A stretch of 44,886 nt of DNA from Bacilli bacterium (GTDB lineage Bacteria > Bacillota_I > Bacilli_A > ML615J-28 > CAG-313). The translations under genes were made by a program, and so were the position numbers. The stretch is taken from positions 1 through 44,886 of the forward strand of contig JAFQRV010000037.1 in NCBI GenBank assembly GCA_017409905.1, given 5' to 3'. This document shows positions 1 to 5,746 of this stretch, piece by piece (the first letter of the stretch is position 1; each line of letters begins with the position of its first letter). Below the pieces are notes generated by a model that searched no databases, was not told the origin of the DNA, and saw only the letters and a program-made list of their open reading frames with translations.

Positions 1-385
1 ACCAATTATCTTTTGAATAATATGCAATAAACAAACTTATTAAAACAACAATAAAACCAACGAAGAAAAAGATAAGAGTTTGTATAAATTTTGAATTGTA
101 TAATTCATTCTTAGTAACCGGAAGTGTATGTGTTAAATAAGCTTCATCTTTGTATAATGAATCTCTAAATCTAACCCAACTTCTCATTATAGTATTTATT
201 AATATATTAGCAAGCATTGCAAACATACATCCTACACTAATTTGTCCAATTATATTAATAATTATTGATTGTTCTATATTAAATAGTATTCGTGTTGTTA
301 TAGAAAAAAATATAGCTAATACATATAATATAGACATGTTCTTTATCATATATTTTAAATCATATTTTAATAACTTACTTAGCAT
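1..385 (-). CDS. ABC transporter permease, partial (3' end outside window)
   Basis: The reading frame opens at an ATG ending at 385 and runs off the left edge, so only about 128 residues are visible. It begins MLSKLLKYDLKYMIKN and has at least three hydrophobic stretches (around residues 17-32, 37-58 and 100-120), as expected for an inner-membrane permease. Its start overlaps the stop of the ATPase gene at 379 by seven bases (ATGCTAA), which indicates translational coupling. I infer that it is the membrane partner of the ATPase in a small exporter of the GntR-regulated (YtrA/BcrA-like) kind. The substrate cannot be told from sequence. Confidence 0.75.
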   Translation of the reverse strand, partial: MLSKLLKYDLKYMIKNMSILYVLAIFFSITTRILFNIEQSIIINIIGQISVGCMFAMLANILINTIMRSWVRFRDSLYKDEAYLTHTLPVTKNELYNSKFIQTLIFFFVGFIVVLISLFIAYYSKDNW

Positions 386-1083
386 TTGAACATCCTCCTA
401 AAAATTTCATCAATTGATGCGTTTTCTTTATTTCTAAGTTTATCAGCATCACTTTGCAATACAATCTGTCCTTTATCAATAAATATGACTTCATCTAATA
501 TTTTTTCAATATCAGATATTAAATGCGTTGAAATAATAACACTAGCATTTTCATTAAAATTAGAAAGTATAGTATCTAAAATATAATCTCTTGTTGCTGG
601 ATCTACACCACCTAAAGGTTCATCTAAAACATATAAATCAGCATTTCTAGACATTACAAGAACTAATTGAACTTTTTCTTGCATACCCTTACTCATTTGA
701 GTTAACTTTTGATTGATATCTAAATCTAATTCTTTTAACAATTTTACGGCTTTTTCAGAATCAAAATTGTCATAGAAATCTTCAAAATAACTTATTACTT
801 CAGATACTTTCATTTGTTTATTTAAATATGTTCTTTCTGGCAAATAAGATATTACTTTTTTTGTTTCAATTCCTATTTTTTGGCCTTTAATTAATATTTC
901 TCCACTTGTTGGTGTTAGTAAATCGTTTATAAGTTTAATAAGTGTAGTTTTTCCAACGCCATTTTTACCTAATAAGCCTATAATTTTTCCGCTTTGAATA
1001 CTTAAATTAATATCTTTAAGTATTTCTTTATTATCAAACGATTTATTTAAATCTTTAATTTCTAAAAGTTTCATATTAATCAT
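379..1083 (-). CDS. ABC transporter ATP-binding protein
   Basis: A 234-residue single-domain ABC ATPase. Visible motifs are Walker A GLLGKNGVGKTT (about residues 36-47), a Q-loop region, the signature MSKGMQEKVQLV, Walker B LYVLDEPLGGVD and the H-loop STH. The signature is the variant seen in the BcrA/YtrB-like family rather than LSGGQ. It lies between a GntR regulator (overlap of 8 bases at 1076-1083) and a permease (overlap at 379-385), so the three form one operon. Family knowledge suggests export of a cell-envelope-active compound or a regulatory ABC system; the substrate is not identifiable. Confidence 0.85.
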   Translation of the reverse strand: MINMKLLEIKDLNKSFDNKEILKDINLSIQSGKIIGLLGKNGVGKTTLIKLINDLLTPTSGEILIKGQKIGIETKKVISYLPERTYLNKQMKVSEVISYFEDFYDNFDSEKAVKLLKELDLDINQKLTQMSKGMQEKVQLVLVMSRNADLYVLDEPLGGVDPATRDYILDTILSNFNENASVIISTHLISDIEKILDEVIFIDKGQIVLQSDADKLRNKENASIDEIFRRMFKC

Positions 1084-1435
1084 CTATCCCTTCTAAATAT
1101 TTTATTGAATCGGCTTTCCCTAATCCTATTTTTTTCATTCCTTGAAAATAGCTCTTTGCAAGGGTAATAGCATATTCATCTTTTAGTTTTTCTATTAATT
1201 TTGTATCATTTGTAACATACTTACCATTTGTTCTTTCGGTATATATTAAATTCATACTTTCAAGTTCAGCTAGTGCCTTTTGCATAGTATTAGGATTGAC
1301 TTTAAATGTTGTCGCAAATTCCCTAACTGAGGGTAATTTTTCACCACATTTAAATACACCGGAAATAAGATATATTTTCATATATTCTAAAACCTGAATA
1401 TATATTGGGATATTATTATCAAAAGTAAATTCCAT
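1076..1435 (-). CDS. GntR-family (YtrA-type) transcriptional regulator
   Basis: A 119-residue protein with an N-terminal winged helix-turn-helix: IPIYIQVLEYMK, then GEKLPSVREFATTF and VNPNTMQKALAELE, the standard GntR core. The C-terminal part is only about 45 residues, the short effector region typical of the YtrA subfamily that controls ABC transporter operons. It is the first gene of the operon and overlaps the ATPase gene. A consensus promoter with three palindromes lies directly upstream, so autoregulation is likely. The ligand is unknown. Confidence 0.85.
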   Translation of the reverse strand: MEFTFDNNIPIYIQVLEYMKIYLISGVFKCGEKLPSVREFATTFKVNPNTMQKALAELESMNLIYTERTNGKYVTNDTKLIEKLKDEYAITLAKSYFQGMKKIGLGKADSIKYLEGIDD

Positions 1436-1449
1436 AATCGCACCTCTTT

Positions 1450-1502
1450 GTATTACTTTCTTAATACAATAATATTGTATACTATGTCTTCTAGTATGTC
1501 AA
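1450..1502 (-). promoter_or_regulatory. Promoter and palindromic operators of the GntR-ABC operon
   Basis: On the minus strand TTGACA (1497-1502), a 17-base spacer and TACAAT (1474-1479) form a near-consensus promoter. ACAATAATATTGT (1466-1478) is a perfect 13-base palindrome over the -10. GTATTA-CTTTCT-TAATAC (1450-1467) is a second inverted repeat just downstream of it, and ATACT/AGTAT arms flank a 9-base gap in the spacer. These are likely operators for the GntR protein; which one is used is not known. Confidence 0.75.
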
Positions 1503-1680
1503 TAGACCCATTATATTTTATTAAAATTGCTATTATCAAACAATTAATGTTCTATGTCATTTTGGCAGTGGACACAATTTCATTTTTATTAGAAGTCAAA
1601 ATCTTTGTAAGTCCTTATAAACAAAGGAAATATCATGTTTTTTAGCGATACAAAGTTTTTGTATTTTCACTTCAAAAAAG

Positions 1681-1734
1681 AGTATCTAGATACCTTTTAA
1701 ATACTCACCGGAAGGTATCCAAAAAGGTATCTAA
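1681..1734. repeat. Cluster of GGTATCTA-type repeats in a gene-less stretch
   Basis: In the gene-less stretch 1503-1760 the only structure I see is this cluster: a palindrome GTATCTAGATAC (1682-1693) followed by AAGGTATCCA (1712-1721) and AAGGTATCTAA (1724-1734). The TATCTAA core resembles the TATCTAA motifs inside both ends of the prophage (3833-3853, 40931-40961). They could be leftover recombinase arm sites, but they lie outside the leftmost secA-tail copy, so this is uncertain. Confidence 0.4.
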
Positions 1735-1760
1735 ATTATTTTTCTAATTTTAGGCATCAA

Positions 1761-1784
1761 AAAACCCCGAAATTACGGGGTTTT
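1761..1784 (-). terminator. Rho-independent terminator, probably the original secA terminator
   Basis: A 9-bp perfect stem AAAACCCCG / CGGGGTTTT with a 6-base loop, followed by a T-run in the minus direction. It lies directly downstream of the leftmost secA 3'-end copy (stop at 1787-1789), as expected if this is the chromosomal secA terminator displaced by integration. Confidence 0.8.
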
Positions 1785-1786
1785 AT

Positions 1787-1828
1787 TTACTTACCACAAC
1801 ATTGTTTATATTTGCGTCCTGAGCCAAA
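1787..1828 (-). pseudogene. Displaced secA 3' end, copy A (distal att scar)
   Basis: Minus-strand translation gives FGSGRKYKQCCGK and a stop, the last 13 residues of a SecA SEC-C zinc tail (the intact gene at 41044 ends GSGRKFKQCCGK). No start codon or upstream reading frame is attached, so it is a fragment. Bases 1791-1813 match 3685-3707 at 22 of 23 positions. Interpreted as the original secA end pushed away by integration. Confidence 0.8.
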
Positions 1829-1875
1829 TGTTAATAACAATCTAGTATATATAGTACTATGCGTTTTTCAATTCT

Positions 1876-1903
1876 TGCAAAAAAATTGCAAACATTGTTT
1901 GCA
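1876..1903. repeat. TGCAAACA repeat site 1 of the small element
   Basis: TGCAAAAA (1876-1883) and TGCAAACA (1887-1894) are direct repeats 11 bases apart, and the second extends into the perfect palindrome TGCAAACATTGTTTGCA (1887-1903). The site is immediately downstream of the 135-residue gene. The same unit recurs at 2350-2377 and in part at 3512-3519 and 3591-3609. Confidence 0.7.
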
Positions 1904-1907
1904 TGAT

Positions 1908-2315
1908 CTATTTTTTATTAAATAATAGTTTTCTTACTTTATTTTTCTTGATTTGAATTTTACCATCTTCTAGTTTAAGTCCTAGTAAATCTAATGCATT
2001 TTCTTTTTGAGATGCTATAGTAACATCATAATGTCTTCTATAAATATAATCTTCAATTGCTTTTTCCTCATCAAAATCAGGTTTTAAAATATAATATTGA
2101 TTACCAACTTCATCCCAAGATGTAAAATATATTAATTTGGTATTGTCTAATGGATATACAATATTAGCTTTACTATTCATTTCTTCTAAATTAGCATCAA
2201 CAATTCTATCAAATTCATTTACTTTTTCTGCTGATAAAAGCATGTCTCTAGTTGCCATATAATTATACAATAAAGCAATTGTTATAGTATCTTCTTTAAA
2301 AATTCTTGTACTCAT
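1908..2315 (-). CDS. Hypothetical protein of the small element
   Basis: A 135-residue soluble protein I do not recognise. It starts MSTRIFKEDTITIALL after a good ribosome binding site (GGAGG, 6 bases from the ATG). The middle is acidic and the C-terminus ends in a strongly basic stretch (KIQIKKNKVRKLLFNKK), which might contact nucleic acid, though that is speculation. Its leader contains the TGCAAACA palindrome downstream of the -10 box at 2395-2400, so it is probably repressed by a factor that binds there. The other gene of the element, a metalloprotease-like protein, lies upstream on the same strand, separated by 115 bases and its own promoter-like region. Confidence 0.6.
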   Translation of the reverse strand: MSTRIFKEDTITIALLYNYMATRDMLLSAEKVNEFDRIVDANLEEMNSKANIVYPLDNTKLIYFTSWDEVGNQYYILKPDFDEEKAIEDYIYRRHYDVTIASQKENALDLLGLKLEDGKIQIKKNKVRKLLFNKK

Positions 2316-2349
2316 TTATAAATCCTCCAAAATAATAATTTTGCTTATT

Positions 2350-2400
2350 TGCAAACAAATTGCAAACATTGTTTGCATTTCGTTCTCCATAAAAATTATA
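2350..2400 (-). promoter_or_regulatory. Promoter with TGCAAACA operator in the leader
   Basis: A TATAAT box on the minus strand at 2395-2400 precedes the 135-residue gene. Downstream of it, in the expected transcript leader, lie the palindrome TGCAAACATTGTTTGCA (2361-2377) and a further TGCAAACA (2350-2357), again with an 11-base repeat. The position downstream of the start site suits a repressor. No convincing -35 box is visible. Confidence 0.55.
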
Positions 2401-2430
2401 TCATATATTTTTATTTAATATATATATATT

Positions 2431-3408
2431 TTACATTTTCTTTTTATTATCCTTTGTGTCATTTTTTGCAATTAAAAATTTTATATATTCTTTTTGTTGT
2501 AGATCTTCTGTATTATTAAACAATTCAATCAATTCTGATTCGTTTCTTTTATGAACAATACCATTATCATCTTTATAATATTCAATTGCTATTTGTGGAT
2601 ATTGTAACCAATCAGGATTATCTTTTATTAATAAATCAAATGCTTCTTCATAACTTAAAAAGTAATCATTAAAATTTAAATTTGTTCTAAAATCTCTTTG
2701 ATGATTATCATAATATTTTTTGTTTTTATCAAAGGTGCCTTTATGTTCAGATTGAAAAAAATTAATTATGTCTGCTTGAATATTTGGATCTTTTGTTAAA
2801 GATTTTAACATAAACAAATAATCTTCTTGCGCTTTTATATTAGCATAAACCTCTCCAGAATATAACTCGTAATTAGCTCTATAATAATCATCGTTGACAT
2901 ACATATACCCTTTTTTTATTGATTTAATAGAACCAATTTCATTAAATGGATCTTGACTTGATTCTCTGATTAACTTTTCTTTGATTATTCTTACAATATC
3001 ATCATTTATTTCTGATAGAATTATATCATATTTAACTTTAAAATGGTTTAATTCATGAAATATTACTATAAATTGTTCTATATCACTAGCATACAATTCT
3101 TTTATAACACATTCATTAATTACTAAAAAATTATTGCCTTTTTTACTATCAAGAAATAATCCTTTTGTTCCTTTTGGCAATTGTTTAATATAAACTATAC
3201 ATTCATCTGCAATCTTATTGTTTTCAAGAAACGTTTTCATTACATCTAATATAAAACTACGAATAACATTCTCAAAATTTTCATATGAAATTAATTTTTC
3301 AAAGCAAAATTCTTTATCCTTTTGTATACCATAAATAACATCTCTTATTAGATTTAATAATTTTTTACCTGAATCTTTTTCAAATGTTTTTTCACAAAGT
3401 AGATTCAT
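2431..3408 (-). CDS. Gluzincin-like metalloprotease (HExxH), function unknown
   Basis: A 325-residue protein with a zinc-metalloprotease motif HELNH (residues 118-122) inside a hydrophobic helix (FIVIFHELNHF). About 64 residues later a glutamate in YSGEVYAN (E186) could be the third ligand, as in gluzincins. There is no signal peptide or membrane segment, so it is probably cytosolic. The ATG at 3408 is chosen because it follows GGAG by 8 bases; longer in-frame starts lack this. A TATAAT-like box lies near 3430. ImmA/IrrE proteases carry a similar motif and cleave repressors in mobile elements, but no helix-turn-helix domain is attached here and overall similarity is not obvious. Substrate unknown. 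Confidence 0.6.
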   Translation of the reverse strand: MNLLCEKTFEKDSGKKLLNLIRDVIYGIQKDKEFCFEKLISYENFENVIRSFILDVMKTFLENNKIADECIVYIKQLPKGTKGLFLDSKKGNNFLVINECVIKELYASDIEQFIVIFHELNHFKVKYDIILSEINDDIVRIIKEKLIRESSQDPFNEIGSIKSIKKGYMYVNDDYYRANYELYSGEVYANIKAQEDYLFMLKSLTKDPNIQADIINFFQSEHKGTFDKNKKYYDNHQRDFRTNLNFNDYFLSYEEAFDLLIKDNPDWLQYPQIAIEYYKDDNGIVHKRNESELIELFNNTEDLQQKEYIKFLIAKNDTKDNKKKM

Positions 3409-3481
3409 ATTATCAACTCCTATTAATATTATAATATGAAATCTAATATTCATATTATTAAACAATATTTTATATCAAAAA

Positions 3482-3559
3482 TAAAAGTCATTATATTAAC
3501 TGACTTTTATTTGTTTGCATGATTTCTATATACAGAAAACCCTTTATTTATAAGGGTTT
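3482..3559. terminator. Two hairpins upstream of the metalloprotease gene
   Basis: AAAAGTCA / TGACTTTT with a 10-base loop (about 3483-3509) and AAACCCTT / AAGGGTTT with a 7-base loop (3537-3559). Both are terminator-like and would isolate the small element from transcription arriving from the right. A TGTTTGCA half-site lies between them (3512-3519). Otherwise nothing genic is seen from 3409 to 3590. Confidence 0.5.
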
Positions 3560-3590
3560 CAACCGTTTTTTTATAAGTATTTTGACTTTT

Positions 3591-3609
3591 TGCAAACAAT
3601 TTGCAAACA
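3591..3609. repeat. TGCAAACA repeat site 3 of the small element
   Basis: TGCAAACA at 3591-3598 and 3602-3609, again 11 bases apart. The site lies about 75 bases inside the right border of the element, mirroring the copy near the left border (1876-1903). Confidence 0.65.
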
Positions 3610-3680
3610 TTTTACCAAAAAATTAGTAATTTTTACGTATTTTTTGATTTTTGGAAACATCACAACCCTTATAAAATAAG

Positions 3681-3746
3681 CTATTTACCACAGCATTGTT
3701 TATATTTCTTACCACTGCCACATGGGTGTGCAGTTTCTTAATTCCG
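3681..3746 (-). pseudogene. Displaced secA 3' end, copy B (prophage left attachment site)
   Basis: Minus-strand translation reads R-N-stop-E-T-A-H-PCGSGKKYKQCCGK-stop, matching SecA's end (RNDACPCGSGRKFKQCCGK) over 21 codons with an in-frame stop and a lost first cysteine. ATTTACCACA-CATTG-type bases (3683-3698) match the intact secA end at 41046-41061 at 15 of 16 positions. I take this as attL of the prophage. Confidence 0.8.
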
Positions 3747-3832
3747 ACTACACTTGAGGCTTTAAAACCCTTTAAAATCCGTTAATTTTGCTTTTGAGAT
3801 ATACTCGAGAAATTCCGGGAAATCTAGCTAAA

Positions 3833-3853
3833 ATTATCTAAAAACTTATCTAA
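3833..3853 (+). repeat. Candidate integrase arm sites, left end
   Basis: ATTATCTAA (3833-3841) followed by ACTTATCTAA (3844-3853). The same words occur in the same orientation at the right end of the prophage (ATTATCTGGA, ACTTATCTAA, ACTTATCTAA at 40931-40961). Position inside both ends and repetition fit arm-type binding sites of a tyrosine integrase. The rest of 3747-4000 shows no gene. Confidence 0.55.
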
Positions 3854-3979
3854 TGTGAAATTTTTGATTTTAAAGGTCTGCCTCTGGGCTTCAATTACAT
3901 GTATTATTATATCACATTTTTTCTTTTTTTACTACCCTTCTGTTAATTGCAACTAATTGCAGAATAATTGCAATAAGAC

Positions 3980-4011
3980 TTGACTTAATTGTATTAATAA
4001 GTGATTAATAT
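3980..4011 (+). promoter_or_regulatory. Putative promoter of the left accessory operon
   Basis: TTGACT (3980-3985) lies upstream of GTGATTAATA (4001-4010); the exact -10 hexamer is ambiguous because spacing is 17 bases to GATTAA or 19 to TTAATA. The block AGTGATTAATA[TC]AACAA recurs upstream of the gene at 8201, which supports a shared promoter or operator. Confidence 0.45.
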
Positions 4012-4036
4012 AACAACCTTAGAAAAGGAGGATATT

Positions 4037-4234
4037 ATGAATAAGAATATTACTATTAAGCCAAAAAATTGCATCGAGTATAAATGTGAAAAAGGTAAGT
4101 TCGTTGGTAAGTATGTTGTTAGGCATGTCGATTTTGTTCTGACTTCTGATGATCCTAATGCTCTTCCTATCACATATGAAAAACGAAGAGAAATTGCTAA
4201 GGCTATTGTTGAATATTTAAACAGCAAAATTTAG
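4037..4234 (+). CDS. Hypothetical small prophage protein, 65 aa
   Basis: First of a run of small plus-strand genes next to attL. The ATG at 4037 is preceded by a perfect AAAGGAGG five to six bases upstream; a longer in-frame start at 4001 lacks one. The protein is compact (MNKNITIKPKNCIEYKCEKG...) with a C-terminal helix KRREIAKAIVEYLNSK and no membrane segment or recognisable domain. It is followed at once by a 21-base repeat (4235-4255) that recurs near the phage repressor. Function unknown; by location it is accessory cargo. Confidence 0.6.
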   Translation: MNKNITIKPKNCIEYKCEKGKFVGKYVVRHVDFVLTSDDPNALPITYEKRREIAKAIVEYLNSKI

Positions 4235-4255
4235 AAAGTCTACGAAACTTTAAAA
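4235..4255 (+). repeat. Interspersed 21-base repeat, copy 1
   Basis: This 21-base sequence (core AGTCTACGAAACTTTAAAA) starts one base after the stop of the 65-residue gene. It is identical to 39634-39654 and to the reverse complement of 38408-38428. It contains imperfect inverted arms AAAGT / ACTTT. Confidence 0.9.
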
Positions 4256-4275
4256 ATATATTAGGAGGTATGAAA

Positions 4276-4428
4276 ATGCAAAAAGGTACTACTTGTTATG
4301 TGTTGGTTGGTTTTAAAAGGTCTTTTAAGACACCACTAGCTGTATTTGATAATATGGCTTCATTAAATGATTACTTAGTAAAGCATCGTATAAAATGCTA
4401 TAGGGTGCATACTGTTCAGTATTTATAG
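4276..4428 (+). CDS. Hypothetical small prophage protein, 50 aa
   Basis: A short gene with an excellent ribosome binding site (AGGAGG seven bases before the ATG at 4276). The product begins MQKGTTCYVLVGFKRSFKTP and ends CYRVHTVQYL. It looks like a small alpha/beta protein and is basic, unlike its acidic neighbours. It lies 20 bases after the 21-base repeat and 13 bases before the next gene, in the same direction, so it belongs to the accessory operon. I do not recognise a family. Confidence 0.6.
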   Translation: MQKGTTCYVLVGFKRSFKTPLAVFDNMASLNDYLVKHRIKCYRVHTVQYL

Positions 4429-4441
4429 AAAGGTTGATATT

Positions 4442-4684
4442 ATGGATAAAAAAATGAATGTTTCAAATTTACTCGAAATTAGAAAAAAATTATGGACTAA
4501 TGAAACACTAGCATTATTTACAAAAAATAAAAATAATGGTTGGGAAGGTGTTGCTTCTTTCTGGACTAATGGACAAGATAGAATTGGTGTCTATGAAGGT
4601 GCTGGAGATGGTTCTGATGATAAAGATATGTCTTTTGAAGAATTCTTAGAAAATTACGATTACGAATTAAAGGAGGAATTATAA
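4442..4684 (+). CDS. Hypothetical acidic small protein, 80 aa
   Basis: An 80-residue soluble protein (MDKKMNVSNLLEIRKKLW...) with an acidic C-terminal half, including the run GAGDGSDDKDMSFEEFLENY. A GAAAGG ribosome binding site precedes the ATG. It lies three bases upstream of the next gene and its 3' end contains that gene's AAGGAGG site. The strong acidity is reminiscent of small phage inhibitors that imitate DNA or bind host enzymes, but that is only a size-and-charge argument. No domain recognised. Confidence 0.6.
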   Translation: MDKKMNVSNLLEIRKKLWTNETLALFTKNKNNGWEGVASFWTNGQDRIGVYEGAGDGSDDKDMSFEEFLENYDYELKEEL

Positions 4685-4686
4685 AA

Positions 4687-4890
4687 ATGAAAATTACAAA
4701 AAAAGATTTAGAAAAATTAATTGAAAAATTACAAATGTGTGTTGATGAAATGGAGCACACTAACACCGAGGAGATTCCTACTAGCTGTAATACTTATGGA
4801 ATGTATAAGTTTATCAGCTTTGGTTCTTCTGGTTATTTGAGCTTAGATAATGATTGCATCGAATTTGATGTCGATGATGATGAATATTAA
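4687..4890 (+). CDS. Hypothetical acidic small protein, 67 aa
   Basis: The gene starts three bases after the previous stop, and its ribosome binding site AAGGAGG lies inside that gene, so translation is probably coupled. The N-terminal 25 residues form a likely amphipathic helix (KKDLEKLIEKLQMCVDEMEH) and the C-terminus is an acidic tail CIEFDVDDDEY. No family recognised. It belongs to the small-gene operon next to attL. Confidence 0.6.
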   Translation: MKITKKDLEKLIEKLQMCVDEMEHTNTEEIPTSCNTYGMYKFISFGSSGYLSLDNDCIEFDVDDDEY

Positions 4891-4903
4891 GGAGATGAAA
4901 CAA

Positions 4904-5104
4904 ATGGATAAAACTTATAAATTTGATTATGTTGCTGGTGAATATTCAATTGTAATTGAAGGTTCACTTGAAGAATTATATAACGAATTGGACAAACTTT
5001 TAGACTATTATAGAAATGAAATGGAAGCTTTCACTTATAATGATATGGATAGGACAATTGAAGAATTAGAAGATGCTGGATTTAAGGTGACTAAAAATGA
5101 CTAA
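4904..5104 (+). CDS. Hypothetical acidic small protein, 66 aa
   Basis: The ATG at 4904 follows AAGGAG by eight bases; a longer frame from 4850 overlaps the preceding gene and has no such site. The product (MDKTYKFDYVAGEYSIVIEG...) begins with a likely beta hairpin and continues with a helix SLEELYNELDKLLDYYRNEM, ending in FKVTKND. It is very acidic. Its last eight bases overlap the next gene. No family recognised. Confidence 0.6.
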   Translation: MDKTYKFDYVAGEYSIVIEGSLEELYNELDKLLDYYRNEMEAFTYNDMDRTIEELEDAGFKVTKND

Positions 5105-5363
5105 TAAACAAGTTGAATTATTAAAGTTCTGTGGTTTTGAAGTTGATGATAGTCATCTTCTTGTACGAGATAAAAACAAGGATTCTTTAGTTACAATTTG
5201 CTATAATTCTGTAGCTAAATTATTTACTATTAAAACTACTGGATTTCATTTTAAAGCAAAAGACTATGATTCTGTAGAAAAATTCTCCGTTGATTTAAAT
5301 AGAAAACTTAGTCTTGTATATGAATTGAATACTTATATGGGTGATGACAATGTTCGTTCTTAA
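5097..5363 (+). CDS. Hypothetical small prophage protein, 88 aa
   Basis: Starts within the end of the preceding gene (overlap 5097-5104), so it is probably translationally coupled. The protein begins MTNKQVELLKFCGFEVDDSH and has alternating hydrophobic residues (LVTICYNSVAKLFTIKTTGF) that suggest a small beta sheet. No membrane segment and no domain recognised. Its end overlaps the start of the next gene. Confidence 0.6.
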   Translation: MTNKQVELLKFCGFEVDDSHLLVRDKNKDSLVTICYNSVAKLFTIKTTGFHFKAKDYDSVEKFSVDLNRKLSLVYELNTYMGDDNVRS

Positions 5364-5739
5364 GGCTTTCTGGGATAATGAACCAGCTTATTATATGAAT
5401 ATAAATGATACTATTCCTTCTGGAATGACATTTGTTCATTTGACGACTCATATTGATTCTGCCACTAAATTTAATTCTGTTGAGGAAGCTGAAGAAGCCT
5501 GTTCTTCTCTTGATACTGATGCTTTTAAAATATACCCTGTTTGTCCTATCTGTGGCAAAGATTATGATGGACATCCTGCTATTTCTAGAAAAGATAACAA
5601 AACTAAGATATGTTCACATTGTGGAATTGGAGAAGCATTCCTGGATTTTATTAAAAATCAAAAAAATTCTAACGATCCTGATTTTGGGAAAGCTGTTCTT
5701 GATTTTATTGAAAAACAAAAAAAGGCTACTAATTTGTAG
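5350..5739 (+). CDS. Hypothetical protein with four-cysteine zinc-ribbon-like motif
   Basis: About 129 residues from the ATG at 5350 (GTG at 5341 and ATG at 5344 are in frame too; the start is uncertain because it overlaps the previous gene). The middle contains CPICGKDYDG and, 19 residues on, CSHCGIGEAFLDF: two Cys-x2-Cys pairs that would bind zinc as a short ribbon. The C-terminus repeats an FLDFIKNQK / VLDFIEKQK helix. Small proteins with this CPICG...CSxCG pattern are common in gut Firmicutes mobile elements, with no established role. It is the last gene of the operon and ends at a bidirectional terminator. Confidence 0.6.
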   Translation: MFVLKAFWDNEPAYYMNINDTIPSGMTFVHLTTHIDSATKFNSVEEAEEACSSLDTDAFKIYPVCPICGKDYDGHPAISRKDNKTKICSHCGIGEAFLDFIKNQKNSNDPDFGKAVLDFIEKQKKATNL

Positions 5740-5746
5740 TCTTTTT
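5717..5746. terminator. Bidirectional terminator between convergent genes
   Basis: Stem AAAGGCTAC / GTAGTCTTT (5721-5729 and 5736-5744, one G-T pair) with A-run before and T-run after. It overlaps both the stop of the zinc-ribbon gene and the stop of the opposing DUF262-HNH gene. Confidence 0.75.

Larger units (their letters stand above)
1791..3707. mobile_element. Small element between two secA-tail scars
   Basis: A 1.9-kb interval bounded by a near-perfect 23-base direct repeat (1791-1813 and 3685-3707, one mismatch), both within secA 3'-end fragments. It holds two minus-strand genes and several TGCAAACA repeats and has no visible integrase. I infer a minimal integrated element, or the decayed remainder of one, that used the same secA site as the adjacent prophage. 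Confidence 0.55.

Noticed and set aside
2431-3408. Assigning the HExxH protein as an ImmA/IrrE anti-repressor
   Set aside because: Only the short zinc motif matches; there is no HTH domain or adjacent repressor gene, so the general gluzincin label is kept.
1876-3609. Repeats of TGCAAACA considered as a CRISPR array or plasmid origin
   Set aside because: Units are 8 bases, 11 bases apart, in pairs at scattered places with no spacers and no Cas or Rep gene; treated as protein-binding sites.
3994-4227. Open frame on the minus strand opposite the 65-aa gene
   Set aside because: No ribosome binding site; the plus-strand frame has AAAGGAGG and fits the operon.
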